From positions 29,908,501-29,972,500 of the forward strand of contig NC_091093.1 of NCBI RefSeq assembly GCF_024713975.1: a DNA stretch of 64,000 bases. Direction: 5' to 3'. Of this stretch, positions 24,793-36,813 are shown in pieces; position 1 is the first letter of the stretch, and every line of letters begins with the position of its first letter. Origin of the DNA: Paralichthys olivaceus (Eukaryota; Chordata; Actinopteri; Pleuronectiformes; Paralichthyidae). Below the pieces are notes generated by a model. The model was not told where the DNA came from. It worked only from the letters and a program-made list of their open reading frames with translations, and made no database searches. The position numbers and the translations under genes were made by a program.

Positions 24793-25027
24793 TCATCATC
24801 TCTTCATATAGCGGCTGCTGTCCAGACCATCCTGAACCACAAGATTCAAGTGGATATCTCGCTCTGCAATCTTTTAAGAATCTGGTTCCGAATGACTTCA
24901 GATTGTACGATTTCTGTGTCTGAGTAGAAAATCATTTTTTGACTTGTGTTTGATTCTTTGCAGCTGCAGACGTCATGAAGAACAAAACCACCGGAAAATG
25001 GACGACAGTTAACTCAGCAGGACGCAT
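24793..25027 (-). pseudogene. decayed third C-type lectin copy (exons 1-2 only)
   Basis: From 25027 on the minus strand the frame starts MRPAELTVVHFPVVLFFMTS, clearly the lectin signal peptide. From about 24905 down to 24793 a stretch matches exon 2 of gene B (the TTGAATCTTGTGGTTCAGG block) with an internal deletion. The splice donor after the signal peptide is not recognisable, and exons 3 to 5 are missing between here and gene B. A promoter-like block with the same TTTTAATGTTCAAA motif remains at about 25240-25310. It is a dead partial duplicate. Confidence 0.75.
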
Positions 25028-25371
25028 GGCTCAGAGCTCAGTGATTCTCACAGAACTCCACAATTTCAGACATTTCACAAGTTTTTTTTGATGTTCAAAT
25101 GATTTATTCTTAAGAGTATAAGTTGTTGATCCTCATAGAGATTTGTGAATGATGTATATTATTTGTCAATTAAACTGATATACAACGTTAATATTATTAA
25201 TTTTGCCTCAGGGGTGTTGATGCGGTTCGTTGCTCAACTTCCACTTAAATGTTCTTCTCTGATGCCCTGAATACATTTTGATTTTAATGTTCAAACTCAG
25301 ACAAGAACAGCCAGTAAACAATAACTTTAATAAACATGAAGATTTGATTTTACTGATCAAATAAGTACAGG

Positions 25372-25422
<51 letters not shown>

Positions 25423-26150
25423 ACTAATGTAAATTTAAAAAAAAACTTTTTTATCTAAAAAAACGTTGGTGTGGATTTAAATGTTTCCTCACTTCCTGAA
25501 CATAAAGTTGACACCTCACATGCCTAAAAAAAGGATGAATAGTTTTAACAGTATTATTTATCATCCCATTGAATGGTGCAGTGACATCCCAGAAAGGTAC
25601 TAACTAACCAGCATAACAATGTCCGTCTATTCTGGGGATGGGGAAACCTTTTACCGTCAATAGTCATTTCAGTTTTTATAACGTCCTTTAGGGTTATACC
25701 AAATCACAGAGCACATATAACACTTACCTTCTCTCTTTGGTATCTACAAGTGATGATGATTTGTACTATTTCTAACGGAAAATAACTTTCACATCACAAT
25801 ATGTCCTTATATTTATAACAATGGTTTTTAGACTTGCTCATACAATCAACATGTGCCCCTGCACTTCACTTCACGACATTTCTACACAAACCACTACAAT
25901 GGCAGCATTTTTTAAATGTAATTTCTAGATTTGTATTCTCTTGTCCACCTCATTCTGACCTGCCTGCTGCTGTAACGTATATAATAATAATAATAGTAAT
26001 ATAGAATACTGTTATGTCATGTGCACATCTATCCAATGAAGATACTAATAAAAAAGTAGGAATAATAATAAAGTATCTATCTATCTGATAACTTGGTGGT
26101 ATACTTGTAGTAGTATGTACTCACTGATGTGTACTCAGTGTACTCACTGA
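25028..26150. other. spacer between the lectin cluster and gpn1
   Basis: It contains the decayed lectin promoter block, a long GT run at 25373-25420 and AT-rich sequence. Near 26118-26168 a TGTGTACTCAGTGTACTC-type unit is tandemly repeated. No gene is seen. Confidence 0.6.
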
Positions 26151-26248
26151 TGTGTACTCAGTGTACTCCTCTTCATCCGCCCACCGCCTCCCGTTTTACG
26201 ACAGTACCAGTGTGTTGACAGCAGGCAGTTGCTACAACATCCAGCATC

Positions 26249-29200
26249 ATGGCGGATGTGTGTGGTCCCGGTCCAGAGGAGCCTTCAGTGGGGAACCAGG
26301 AGAGTTCCGCGGCGGGCGGAGACGCTGGAGCACCGGCGGCTGCTGCCCGGGACTTACCCGTGTGTCTGATCGTGCTGGGGATGGCGGGGTCCGGGAAAAC
26401 CACCTTCGTTCAGGTCAGTTAGCTAGGGCAGCTAACGGCGGCTAGCCGCACGAGTCAGGTTACGATCAACAAGCAGGGAAAGATGGTGGATTTAAAAAAG
26501 TTCTGAACTCCACCGACCCCGGGGTGTGTGAGAGGAGGAGGCTGCTCTCATGCTCGTTATCTTACCGGCGACTGTCGCTTAGATTCTGTCAGCTGCACGT
26601 TGTTATGATGCTAACTGCAGGTCGACAGGTTAGCTGTTATGATTCTGTTAGCAGGAGGCTAATCATGTATTAGCTGTCCGTATTAATATACTAGCTGTAG
26701 GTAAATAGGTTAGCTGTTTGTTATCAATAAACTAGCTCTATGTTATCAATGAACTAGCTGGTATAGTATTAATATACTAGCTGTAGGTAAATAGGTTAGC
26801 TGTTTGTTATCAATAAACTAGCTCTATGTTATTAATGAACTAGCTGGTATAGTATTAATATACTAGCTGTAGGTAAATAGGTTAGCTGTTTGTTATCAAT
26901 AAACTAGCTCTATGTTATCAATGAACTAGCTGGTATGGTATTAATATACTAGCTGTTGGTTATTTATAAACTAGCTTTATGTTATTAATGAACTAGCTCT
27001 ATAATTAATAAACTAGCTGGTATGGATCTGTTAGCGGTAGCCTGGAAAGATGGTGGTTTAGAAAAGTTATACATTAAACGGATCTCGGAGGATACGACAA
27101 GACAATGACTGACTGTCCTCATGCTCGTTAGCTTACCGGTTAGCTGTAGGTGATTAATATGCTAACTACAGGTTAACAGGTTAGCCGCTAACCGTTAGCG
27201 GTTGTAGCTCTGTTAGCTGCAGGTTAGCAGGTTAGCGGTTGTGGCTGTGTTAGCTGTGGCGTTTGAGATTTCTGTAAAAACGGCGACGTTTAAACTTTAC
27301 TTCTTCTGCAAAACTCTTTTCACGACACTGCCCTCGTGTGTGTGTGTCCGTCACTCACCGGATCTTCACGGAACCGGAACCGAGATTCTGTCAGAACTTT
27401 TCCCGAGCCGTACGGTGGCCCCGAGGGTCAAACCGCGATGACATAAATCCAAAACAGCATTTCGTGTTCCGGTTTGACCCTCGAGGCCTCCGTAGCTGCA
27501 GGTGACGAGCAGGTGACGCTTCAGACTCAAACTGTAGTTTACTTAGATCGTCGACTGTAAACGAAGACGGACGCGTGTCCACTTCTGAAAATATCTTGGA
27601 TCCAAACAATCTTACACGATGATCATCAAATGAGTAATAAAAACCAAACTTATCGGAAACAGGAACACTTGTCCGAACATCAGAGAGATAAGAACAACCT
27701 GAAATGACAGGAACCATCTTTGAAACGTTTGTCTTTGGGTTTTTAGTTTGGTCAATGTCTCGTCTGTTAACGTGGAGAAGGAGGGGTTTATGTCGCACAC
27801 TGCAGACAGTGGAAAGCTGTTCTTTCTGCTCAGAGACTTTTCTGTTCTCCAGAGGCTGACAGCTCACCTCCACTCCCGGAAAACTCCTCCGTACGTCATC
27901 AACCTGGACCCTGCCGTCCATGAAGTCCCCTTCCCCGCAAACATTGGTGAGGACCAGCCTATTTCCTGGACAGAACATTCAGAGTGTCCCTCCTGGTCGC
28001 TGTAATCTCCAGTGTGTGTGTGTGTGTGTGTCCTCTTTCCTCCAGACATCAGGGACACTGTGAACTACAAGGAGGTGATGAAGCAGTACGGCCTCGGACC
28101 CAACGGAGGCATCGTGACGTCACTCAACCTGTTTGCCACACGCTTTGATCAGGTGACAAAAATAAACTAAAGCTAAAGTTCTGTTACAGTTTTATCCAAA
28201 GTTTAGTTTCCAGACGCAAAAATCCTGACAAACAACCGACTGAACTGAACCGCGATCATACATGTGACTGTGTGTGTGTGTGTGTTCATGTTGTGCAGGT
28301 GATGCAGTTCATAGAGAAGAAGCAGCAGAATCACAGGTCGGTATCAGTCTGTGTTGTTTCTGCACAGATCCGTGTTTTCTGTAAAGCTGCTTATGACAGA
28401 TTCATCCTCATCCTCGTCTAGTGACAGTTTCCTGTTTGACTTAGTGGTTGCAAAACAAAATGTTGCGGATGCCCCATAGACTTTGTATCTCGTTTGTTGT
28501 TGTACCTGATGACCTTCGACCTCTGCAGGTACGTGTTGATTGACACCCCGGGTCAGATTGAAGTCTTCACGTGGTCGGCGTCTGGAACCATCATCACAGA
28601 GGCTCTGGTTGGTTCGCACTCTGCATGCTGGCTTTTTTTTTTTTATTCTTCACCGATCATGTGACGGTCATCTTAATTTCATTGTGTGTGTGTTTCAGGC
28701 GTCGTCTTTCCCCTGCGTCGTGATCTATGTGATGGACACGTCCCGCAGCGTCAGCCCTGTCACCTTCATGTCCAACATGCTCTACGCCTGCAGGTACCAG
28801 ACTGAACTAACTACAGAGGCTTAGATGTTGTTGTAATCTAAAATGGACACGAGCTCAGAACTGAGTCTCGACTGCTGTTTGTTTTTCTTCAGTATTCTCT
28901 ACAAGACCAAGCTGCCCTTCATCCTCGCCATGAACAAGGTGAGGTCACTTCCTGTCCGCTGTTGAACCGTTAAGGTAAAGCTTATCTTGACTCGATGACT
29001 CGTCGTTCGCAGACTGACATCATCGACCACAGCTTTGCGGTGGAGTGGATGCAGGACTTTGAGGTTTTCCAGGACGCTCTGAACCAGGAAACGTCGTACG
29101 TGAGCAACCTGACGCGCTCCATGAGTCTGGTGCTGGATGAGTTCTACACCAACCTGAGGGTAAGAGGAGCGGCTCAGACCACAGAACTTTATCGACTTAT

Positions 29201-30956
29201 AGACTCAGTCTTTGTAAGTAAAGTTACTTTGTGTATAACGACACAAACTGAGGAAGAATTTAAAATAGAAGTAAATGGAAATAACTTAAAGGTCTGAACA
29301 GGAAGTCAGTTCTTTTTATAAACATCCAATCAGGTGACTGGATGTTCGGGTCCAGTGGATCTGATCAGTCTGTTAACGGTGGTTTAGCAGGACGCAGTCT
29401 TGACGACAGAAACGTCCTGACGGTGTTGTCCCTGTGTCTGCAGGTGGTGGGCGTGTCCGCAGTGGCAGGAACCGGGTTGGACGAGCTGTTCGTTCAGGTG
29501 GAGGACGCGGCCAAGGAATATGACAGGTCAGTGGGCGGGGTTAACACTAGTCACTGCAATGTTAGAAATGAACTTTAACTGAACAAATAATGAATTTACT
29601 ATTTATGCTCAATGATAAAGTAATTCACCAAATTGTAAAATATTCTTGAGTTGATTATAATACATCTGTTATTATTCTTGTAATTATCTCTGCAGCCTGA
29701 TTAAAAAGACTGGAGATGTTTCAGACTTGAATCTAACATCTCATGTGTTGTTTGTCTCACGTCTCTCTTCCTCAGAGACTATCGTCCAGAATACGAGAGA
29801 CTCCGCAAACAGCTGGTGAGTGTGTTCGTGTGTTTTCTGTCTTTTCTTTCCGTCTGTTTGTCCAAGTTTTACCTGACGTTCTGTCCGTCAGGTCGAGGCT
29901 CAGAGCGTGAAGCAGCAGCAGCAGCTGGAGCGTCTCAGGAAGGACCTGGGAGCCGTCAACATCACGAAGACACCAGCTACAGGTAGAGCAGCAGCTTCCT
30001 GTCATTTCATCGAGGAGTTAATTATTATTCGCTTTAGAAAACTTTCAAAGACTTTATGAATTAATGAACTGGTCAAGAACAGATTTTTTTTTGTAGAACA
30101 ATTTTTAAAAGTCACATTTCTGTTTTCTGTGACATTGTTATATAAAATTTCAAACCTGTGAATCATATAAAAGAATCTTCTTTCTGCTGTTTAATGTCTC
30201 GCTGCCACCAAGAGCCACCAAATCAGTGTCTGTATTTTATTTCTCAGATTTTTCATACAGAGAAAGAGGAGAATAAAATTTAAGAAAATGAAACTGAATT
30301 TTATAAATGACACAGACAAACAAACGGATCGGTGATAAAATCTTTTCGTCTAATTGACGGGTTGACTTCCTGTCCACAGAGGAAGCTCACATCGATGGAC
30401 CCAGTGACCTCATCATGACTCGTGGTAGCCGTGACGATGGCGAGGAAGAAGAGGAGGAGGACAGTGACACGGATGATATTGACCACAACGGTGAGAAGAA
30501 AAAAAAAAAAAAACACCTGAAAAGATACAGAAACGTGTTCAATTCATGACCTGACTCAAGTTTCACTGTCAAATCTGCAGTTTCTGTTGCAGTGATTTTT
30601 TTTTTTAGCTCTTATTGAGTAATAATCAAACTCAAACAACATGAAATGAAAACATGAAATAATTTTCAATCTGTTTCACTTTGAGTTTTTTGGCCTGAAA
30701 ATCTATTTTCTCAAATGGGCTGCTTCTGTAGTAGCTGCTCTCTTCCTGCAGAGGGCGATGTACACAGATATAAACTAAACCTCATCGATTCACCTGAATT
30801 AACATGAAGAACCTCCGTCAGCTCTGAATCTTCCTTTTCAATCTTTCAGTGACGGAGGAGAGCAAAGAGAGCGACGCTTTCGGGAACTTCCTGAAGGAGA
30901 GGAAGGAAGTGGTTCAGGTCCGAAACAGGAAGAGCGCGATACCAGAGGGACCCTGA
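26249..30956 (+). CDS. gpn1: GPN-loop GTPase 1
   Basis: Thirteen coding exons: 26249-26413, 27853-27946, 28046-28152, 28299-28336, 28529-28607, 28699-28793, 28893-28938, 29013-29159, 29444-29526, 29776-29815, 29892-29982, 30380-30490 and 30850-30956. They join in frame to 400 codons. The protein has the Walker A/G1 motif GMAGSGKTT (about residue 43), the diagnostic Gly-Pro-Asn loop in YGLGPNGGI, the G3 motif DTPGQIE and G4 NKTD. It ends in an acidic stretch ([12 protein letters not shown]) and a short basic C-terminus. GPN1 works with GPN3 in assembly and nuclear import of RNA polymerase II. Mammalian GPN1 is about 374 aa; the extra length here is mainly the Ala/Gly-rich N-terminus. The start lies in a CpG-rich block, with the ATG in a good context (ATCATGG). 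Confidence 0.96.
26680..27020. repeat. 86-bp tandem repeat in gpn1 intron 1
   Basis: The unit begins at 26680, 26766, 26852 and 26938, giving a period of 86 bases and nearly four copies. Each unit contains several ACTAGCT/TTAGCTG boxes spaced about 20-25 bases apart, so an older, shorter repeat seems to underlie it. The first three copies are almost identical; the fourth has diverged. Confidence 0.9.
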
Positions 30957-31227
30957 CCTCTGACCTCTACAACCTGACTGTGAGCTGACCTGTGAGGGAA
31001 CAGTTTCCCTCGCTGTGGTACAGACTATTACCTGGAGCAGATACTGTGGATGTACAGGTGTCGGATGAGCTCCAAGGAGCTTCCTGTCTGATCAGGTGAC
31101 CTCTGACCCTGTGATCGGCTGCTCCTCAGTCCTTCCTCATTATATAAGTTATATTTTTATATCAAAGCAGAATCTTCTACTCTTTTTGTTTTCCTCCACT
31201 GTTGATGCTTGTAGAACTGAAGGAATC

Positions 31228-31233
31228 AAATAA
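31228..31233 (+). terminator. gpn1 polyadenylation signal
   Basis: AATAAA about 272 bases after the gpn1 stop codon, within a typical 3' untranslated region. Confidence 0.8.
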
Positions 31234-31259
31234 AGCTTTCAGTCCAGATGCTTGTTCGA

Positions 31260-32196
31260 GACTCGACACTTTACTGATCAATAATCCTGACGATCGAAAA
31301 CAGGACTGAAGGTTTGATATCGGCTAAAACAAACGTGATCAACATCTGATCCTTGTCATCACTGAAAGTTCTGCACCGTAAACACTGATTGTTGAATTCT
31401 CTTGTTGAAGCCTCGTGATTGAGAGAAGACAACAGAACGAAGTGAATCTCCCACTGTATCGCATCAGGAGGTGTTTGACTTGATGTTATTGATCTGTGAG
31501 GTTTCAATCAGTGAGGTTTTAATCAGTGAGGTATTGATTAGTGCCGAGCTCAGACAGAAGCCGAGTGTCTTCACAGACGGAGGCTGTGGTTGTGTTTGAA
31601 TGTCTCCATTCATGTCTAAGCTCTGTGAATGGACCCAGATTGTCCGCCTCCCGACCATCTGCCAACGCTCTGCCAACACTCTGCTCCTCTTTGTCGCCTC
31701 CACACTCCGGCAGCGTGGTGGGACTGAAGAGCGGCTGAGTCACTTTCTCCTCACTTTGTTCTGTCAGTGTGAAAAAAGCTGCTGAAAAGAAAATCAACGA
31801 ATTCATAAAATACTGAAACAACAAGAAATGTTCAGCTTTATATTCAGGTTTATTTGTAATGAAGGAAAATCTCCAGCCGACAAGAATATTTCAGACTTTA
31901 ACTTTGCTCACTTCGAGCGTTCATCTGTGCACAAAGGAATTCAAAGTGCAAAACTCTGCACACAAAATGCTGCGCAAATGTTACTCTGCATGCAAAGTGT
32001 CAGTCGCATCAAATCAGGTTATCATGCATCAGAATCACATCGTTGTTTGTGTCCTTTAAACGGTTCCATGACACGATGAAACGTTACAGAAGAGAAAAAC
32101 ATCATGAACCTGTTTTTAAAACCAAAGAAGGAATGAAAACCAGTTTTATAGTTTGTTGTGTTTATTGTTTACTGAGGAACATGAAGAGTCCGACTT
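31260..32196. other. no gene seen downstream of gpn1
   Basis: The overlapping frames at 31464-31824 and 31828-32079 on both strands lack splice or family support. I see nothing else. Confidence 0.5.
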
Positions 32197-32598
32197 TAAA
32201 GCTCCAGTGTGTAAGATTCAGGTGAAAGGGAACTATTGGCAGAAATCTAATGTAGAAGAATCCTCATGATGTTTTCACCAGTTCGTTTCATCTAAATTGT
32301 ATGAAATGTAATTTTCTTTACCTCAGAAAAGACCCTTTATTTAAATACTTTATATATAAATACTTTATATTCAAATACTTTATATTTACATGGAGGGGAC
32401 CCTCTCTACGGAGGCCGCCATGTTTTTAACATTAGTCCAGACTGGACAAACTAAACACCTTTTGAGTTTTAATGACAACTGAAGCTGCCACAGGTTCTTC
32501 TTCATGTTTGGAAGGAGAGGGGGAGGGGAGGGGTGTTCAGCTGCAACATGCAACTTCAACACTAGATGTCACTAAATTCTACACACTGTCCCTTTAAA
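32197..32598. mobile_element. non-autonomous TIR element (MITE), copy 1
   Basis: It opens CTCCAGTGTGTAAGATTC and closes AATTCTACACACTGTCCC, so the ends are inverted and the element is flanked by TTTAAA-type sequence on both sides. The interior has the fish block GACCCTCTCTACGGAGGCC and a CTAGATGTCACTAAATTC end. No coding sequence. A shorter copy with the same ends lies at 50139-50299. Confidence 0.75.
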
Positions 32599-32988
32599 CT
32601 TTTTATCTAAATAAAAAAATACACAACTGAACTGAAGTTTTCTCTGTCGATCCACAAAGTTTGAGTTTTATTCAAAGCACCGAACACAGTGCACATGTAT
32701 GTAACATGTTTGACAGCAGGTGTCACTCAGTCATCAACGTGTTGTGGAAAGTTCAAACGTGACGATGTGAATGCTGACGCAGCGCTCGCACGATCGTTTT
32801 ACCGTCTCAGCTTTTTCTTCAGTTGTTGACACAGCTCCTGCAAACGATTTCAACCATTCACATCAAAATGTTCCACACTGTGTTTTATAGTAAGTGCTTT
32901 ATGAAAATGTGTTGTTTCAACCTTTATGAAGAACCTTGTATTATTATTAGATTATTATTATTATGAGCTGAACTCTGGATATTTCTGT

Positions 32989-33031
<43 letters not shown>

Positions 33032-33423
33032 CTCTCCGCCTGCAGCAGTGAATCACCTCCGCTGACATTCAGCCCACACTGCTGTCTCTCCTCTCTCTCT
33101 CCTCCTCTGCGTGCAGCTCGCTCGCCCCTCCCTCTCTCCTCTGCAGTGGGCTCCAGACACGACCAGCAACAGAAACACTGAGAGTCACGACGTCTCACCG
33201 ACACAAATAAAACACACACACACACACACAGATACACTGGTTTTAACCGGTTTAGATTCCTCTTGAGCTGCCAGCGTCTTGCTCACCGGCCCCTCAGCAG
33301 TGCTCATGAGCGGGGATTGAACACCTTTGTGTTAATCCGGGATTCCTCAGATCAGAGTCTGTATTTTTTTTAAACTTCCTCGAAAGTTCATTCTCACGCT
33401 GGAGGCCCGACCGTCGGCAGCAG
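32599..33423. other. no gene; CT-rich simple repeat
   Basis: A (CT)n run at about 32993-33028 and a CT-rich tract to about 33150 are the main features, with a short CA run at 33213-33230. No exon is recognised. Confidence 0.6.
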
Positions 33424-33510
33424 GGTACCTCAGTATGCAGACTGGAGGAGCTGGGGATTGAACCACAAACCTCTGGTTAGTGGACGACCCGCTGTTCCTC
33501 CTGAGCACAG
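33424..33510 (-). mobile_element. tRNA-derived SINE fragment, second copy
   Basis: On the minus strand it reads GGGTCGTCCACTAACCAGAG, a B-box-like GTGGTTCAATCCCC and CTCCAGTCTGCATACTGAGG. This is the same SINE as 13186-13300. It is truncated and diverged. Confidence 0.7.
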
Positions 33511-34499
33511 AGTCACATGTGAGTTCTAGTCTGTTTCACCAGAGGAGCAACGACGATTCTCACATGAAGGTTCAGTGGCTGCTGCTCAGCGTGTCTGAAA
33601 ACTGTGAATAAAGATGGATGACGTGACAGCTCCCAGTTCACCTGGATCGCCCCCTGGTGGTTGCCTGCTCTATAAAACCCCCGCCTACTCGTTAGCAAGT
33701 GGACTTTAAGTCAAGTCAAGACATCTTCGTTGTCCCCTGAGGGCAATTTGTTGCACAGCCAGCGAACAGTGAACGACAAAACCCAGGAGCAGAAAAGAAC
33801 AATATAGATAAATGCAATAGAAACGAAAAAAGTATCTCAAAGACCAACGACAACAGAAACAAATCTTTTAAATCTGTGAGAATCCGCAGCAAGAGGAAGC
33901 AACAGAAACTCTTCTTGACGGCTTCATTCACTTTTTATTCGTGATGGACACGAACCCAAACCAACAGATGAAAGTAAACGTGACTCAATAAAACAAGAAT
34001 TAAAACGCTGCTGTCGAGTCAAATCAACATTAAAGCTGCTGAGCCTCCAATAACAGTACGTTAGTTCACATCCAGTTTCCACGTGCGACTCAAAGGTCCG
34101 TCTGTCGTTGTTTCAAGATATTTATATGTTGAGATAATTAATATATTAAATTATGCACGACCTCGACAGATTCAACACAAACACACCTCATGACCTGATC
34201 AACATCATGACTCATGTCTTTCTTTCTTTCTTTCTCTCTCTATCTGTCACATTGTGATGACATCACTGTGTTGAGCTCGGTGCACTGACCTCATTCTCAG
34301 TGACATCATTGCTGAGACTCCAGAGATGATGTCATGATAATGGCTTCCCGTTATTGCTCTTCTACAAACCCCGCCCCCTGCAAGCCCTTGTTTATACACA
34401 CGGCCGTTCCATTCTATTCTGTTCTGTTCTGTTTTCTTCTGTTCTGCTTCACATCCACTGGACAGAAGCAAAACTGTGACATAAAACATGTTTCTGCTG

Positions 34500-34500
<1 letters not shown>

Positions 34501-34552
<52 letters not shown>

Positions 34553-34648
34553 TGTGGCTCAGAGCTCTCAGCTGATTGGCTGTAGGTGACATCATCAGTT
34601 GGTATGTGGGGGTTTCTCCTGCTCTCTGCTGCAGCATCTCACTCACCT

Positions 34649-34710
<62 letters not shown>
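34501..34710. repeat. pair of long (CA)n microsatellites
   Basis: Two CA runs (about 34501-34550 and 34650-34710) are separated by 100 bases. They generate false His/Thr and Cys/Val frames on both strands. Confidence 0.95.
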
Positions 34711-34714
<4 letters not shown>

Positions 34715-35114
34715 GCTGCATTACATCATCTGGTTCAGTGTGAGGACAGTGTGTTCTACTCTGGTGCATGATGGGAGCTGTAGTTCCCTGCTGTCATGTT
34801 TCTCACGTGTGCAGGTTTGAGGATTGTCGTCATTGTCACGGTTACTCTGTTGTTATAAAATATATAATCCTAATATAACGACAATTACTTTTTAATCTTC
34901 AGGACCGTTTACGCTGCAACCAGGGCTCAGCCTCAGCTGTCAATCATGACGTCTCTGCCCGTATTCATATCATCAAATAACTGATGGAAACAAACTGATC
35001 AGAAACGTGAACACTCAACGTGTGTTCTCACGATCATAACGTTAAAAATGTGTTAAATCTCTCTTTGTGTCTGTGGTCTCCCACGTAAAATCTTTTTGAG
35101 TTGAAAATCCTCAA

Positions 35115-35300
35115 GTGTGTTTAAGTTTGGTCCGTGTCCCATCTGCTAACATGGAGGGTGGTGGGGTTTATGACCTGTACTGCAGCCAGCCACCAGGGGG
35201 CAATTTAAATACTTTGGCCTCCTTTTCAGGAGCTGTCCATGCGTGTGGACAATGATACACTGCTGCAACTACAGGTGGCGCTATAGTGACTTAATACAAA
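35115..35300. repeat. dispersed teleost repeat (CCACCAGGGGGC family), best copy
   Basis: This segment has TCCCATCTGCTAACATGGAGG, GGGTTTATGACCTGTACTGC, AGCCACCAGGGGGCAATTT and a TTTGGCCTCC..GGAGCTGTCCATG end. Shorter relatives sit at about 3185-3300, 11985-12060, 15300-15360, 27735-27800, 60345-60450 and 62830-62945, in both orientations. It is an abundant fish interspersed family that I recognise by sight but cannot name. Confidence 0.6.
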
Positions 35301-36239
35301 TGGTCACAACGAATGTTTTCCAAAAAAACGTTTTCCTCTGAAAAACAGCATCGAGATGAACGTGTTCGAATCAAACTTTATTTCTGTAAAGAAGCTGAAG
35401 AACGACGAAGAGGAGCTGCAGCGTCTGAATGAAGAGAGCGACAGACAGACGATGAGTTTATCTGCCGACTGCAGCAACAGATGGAGGCGTTCACACACAC
35501 GATCACACAAACACACACACACACACACACACTCACACACTCACACACACACACTCACACACACTCACACACACACACTCACACACAGTCAGGATGAGTA
35601 ACTGTTCATTGTCAGCCTTTAAATTTAGTGCTGACATTTCCTCAGAAACATCAAACTGACAAACCAGATCAAACTGGATGAAAGCAGCTCATCACTCTAC
35701 CTTTTATTTCAGATTTTTTAATTCTGTGCGAAGGTTTTTTCTTTGCATGAGTTTGTGTCACGGCATCGTCCTGAGAACCGGAGGAACGATGCAGGTCAGC
35801 GAAGTGACCCGCAAACGAATTCTGCAAACACACGAGGAGAACAGGTCACTGACAGGTCAACATCACGAGTACACGATAAACACTACAGGTACAGGTACAA
35901 GTACAGGGGAACGTCAAACTACAGGTACAGGTGCAGCAGTGTAAAGCAACGTTATGAGCAACACTGACAGAGTGTGTGTGTGTGTGTGTGTGTTTGGTTG
36001 TCTTTAAACTTAATTATCCTCTTTATGAATAAAAATCATTTTCAGTTGATGTTTCTTCACCAGGATGAAAACAAAGATGTCATATTGATTTTTAAAGTTT
36101 TTATCTTTTTATTCAAAATTCTGTTTCTCACGATTGTGTGTGTGTGTGTGTGTGTGAGGAGATCAGGATTATTCCTCTGAACCCACTCCTCCTCCTCCTC
36201 CTCCTCCTCCTCCTCCTCCCCCTCTTCCCTCTGCTCTGC

Positions 36240-36400
36240 CCTGTTGGACCAATCACAGCCCAGTATCCCTGGCAGCCAATCAGATGGCTGCTGGGTGATG
36301 TCATGCAGCAGGCTGCCTTGTGGTGCTGATGCTGCTGAGCTGCAGATCCTCAGTGTGAACAGAGAGAAGAGAGACGAGCATCACTGCAGGGTGAGTGAGC
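36240..36400 (+). promoter_or_regulatory. likely promoter and 5' non-coding exon of the stathmin gene
   Basis: A CCAAT box (GGACCAATCACAGCC) lies at about 36246. About 140 bases on, a GCAGGGTGAGTG sequence at about 36386-36397 can act as a splice donor. A matching acceptor with the start codon is at about 37521-37576. This is an inference from motif order only. Confidence 0.4.
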
Positions 36401-36402
36401 CT

Positions 36403-36439
<37 letters not shown>

Positions 36440-36775
36440 TTCTACTTTTATTTGTTGTTTATTTGTTGTGTACTTGATGTTTACTTGTTTTTTAGTTGTG
36501 CACATATTTGCAGCAGCAGCTTTTCCTCAGATTCGCAGCGCAGACGAGCAGATGAACATGTTTTTCTGTTTTTGTTCTTCTCTCGTTTGTTCATCTGCAG
36601 CTTCTGCTCGTCATTTTCATGTTTCCTTTGTATTTCGTCTTTGTTGCATCTTTTATTTTCTTAATTTTGTATTTTTGGTGAGTTTAGTTCTGGAGCTCGG
36701 CTCTGCAGCAGGTGATGCGCTTACTGGCAACAATGACATCATCGCTTAGTCCTCATGCAGGCGCGCACACACACA

Positions 36776-36813
<38 letters not shown>

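Larger units (their letters stand above)
33511..36300. other. gene-free, microsatellite-dense spacer
   Basis: No exon is recognised. A repeat-like segment with TTGTCCCCTGAGGGCAATTTG lies at 33705-33800, and a dispersed fish repeat at 35115-35300. Long CA/GT runs are at 34501-34550, 34650-34710, 35504-35588, 35971-35992 and 36137-36158. A (CTC)n run is at 36186-36220. Confidence 0.6.

Noticed and set aside
27391-27978. 195-codon minus-strand open frame, the longest in the window
   Set aside because: It is antisense to gpn1 exon 2 and intron 1, has no family resemblance, and runs through a dispersed repeat and the hairpin; a chance frame.
34247-34820. Open frames rich in Cys-Val or His-Thr on both strands
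   Set aside because: They are translations of (CA/GT)n microsatellites. The same holds for frames at 981-1241, 44457-44850, 46180-46414 and 49550-49975.
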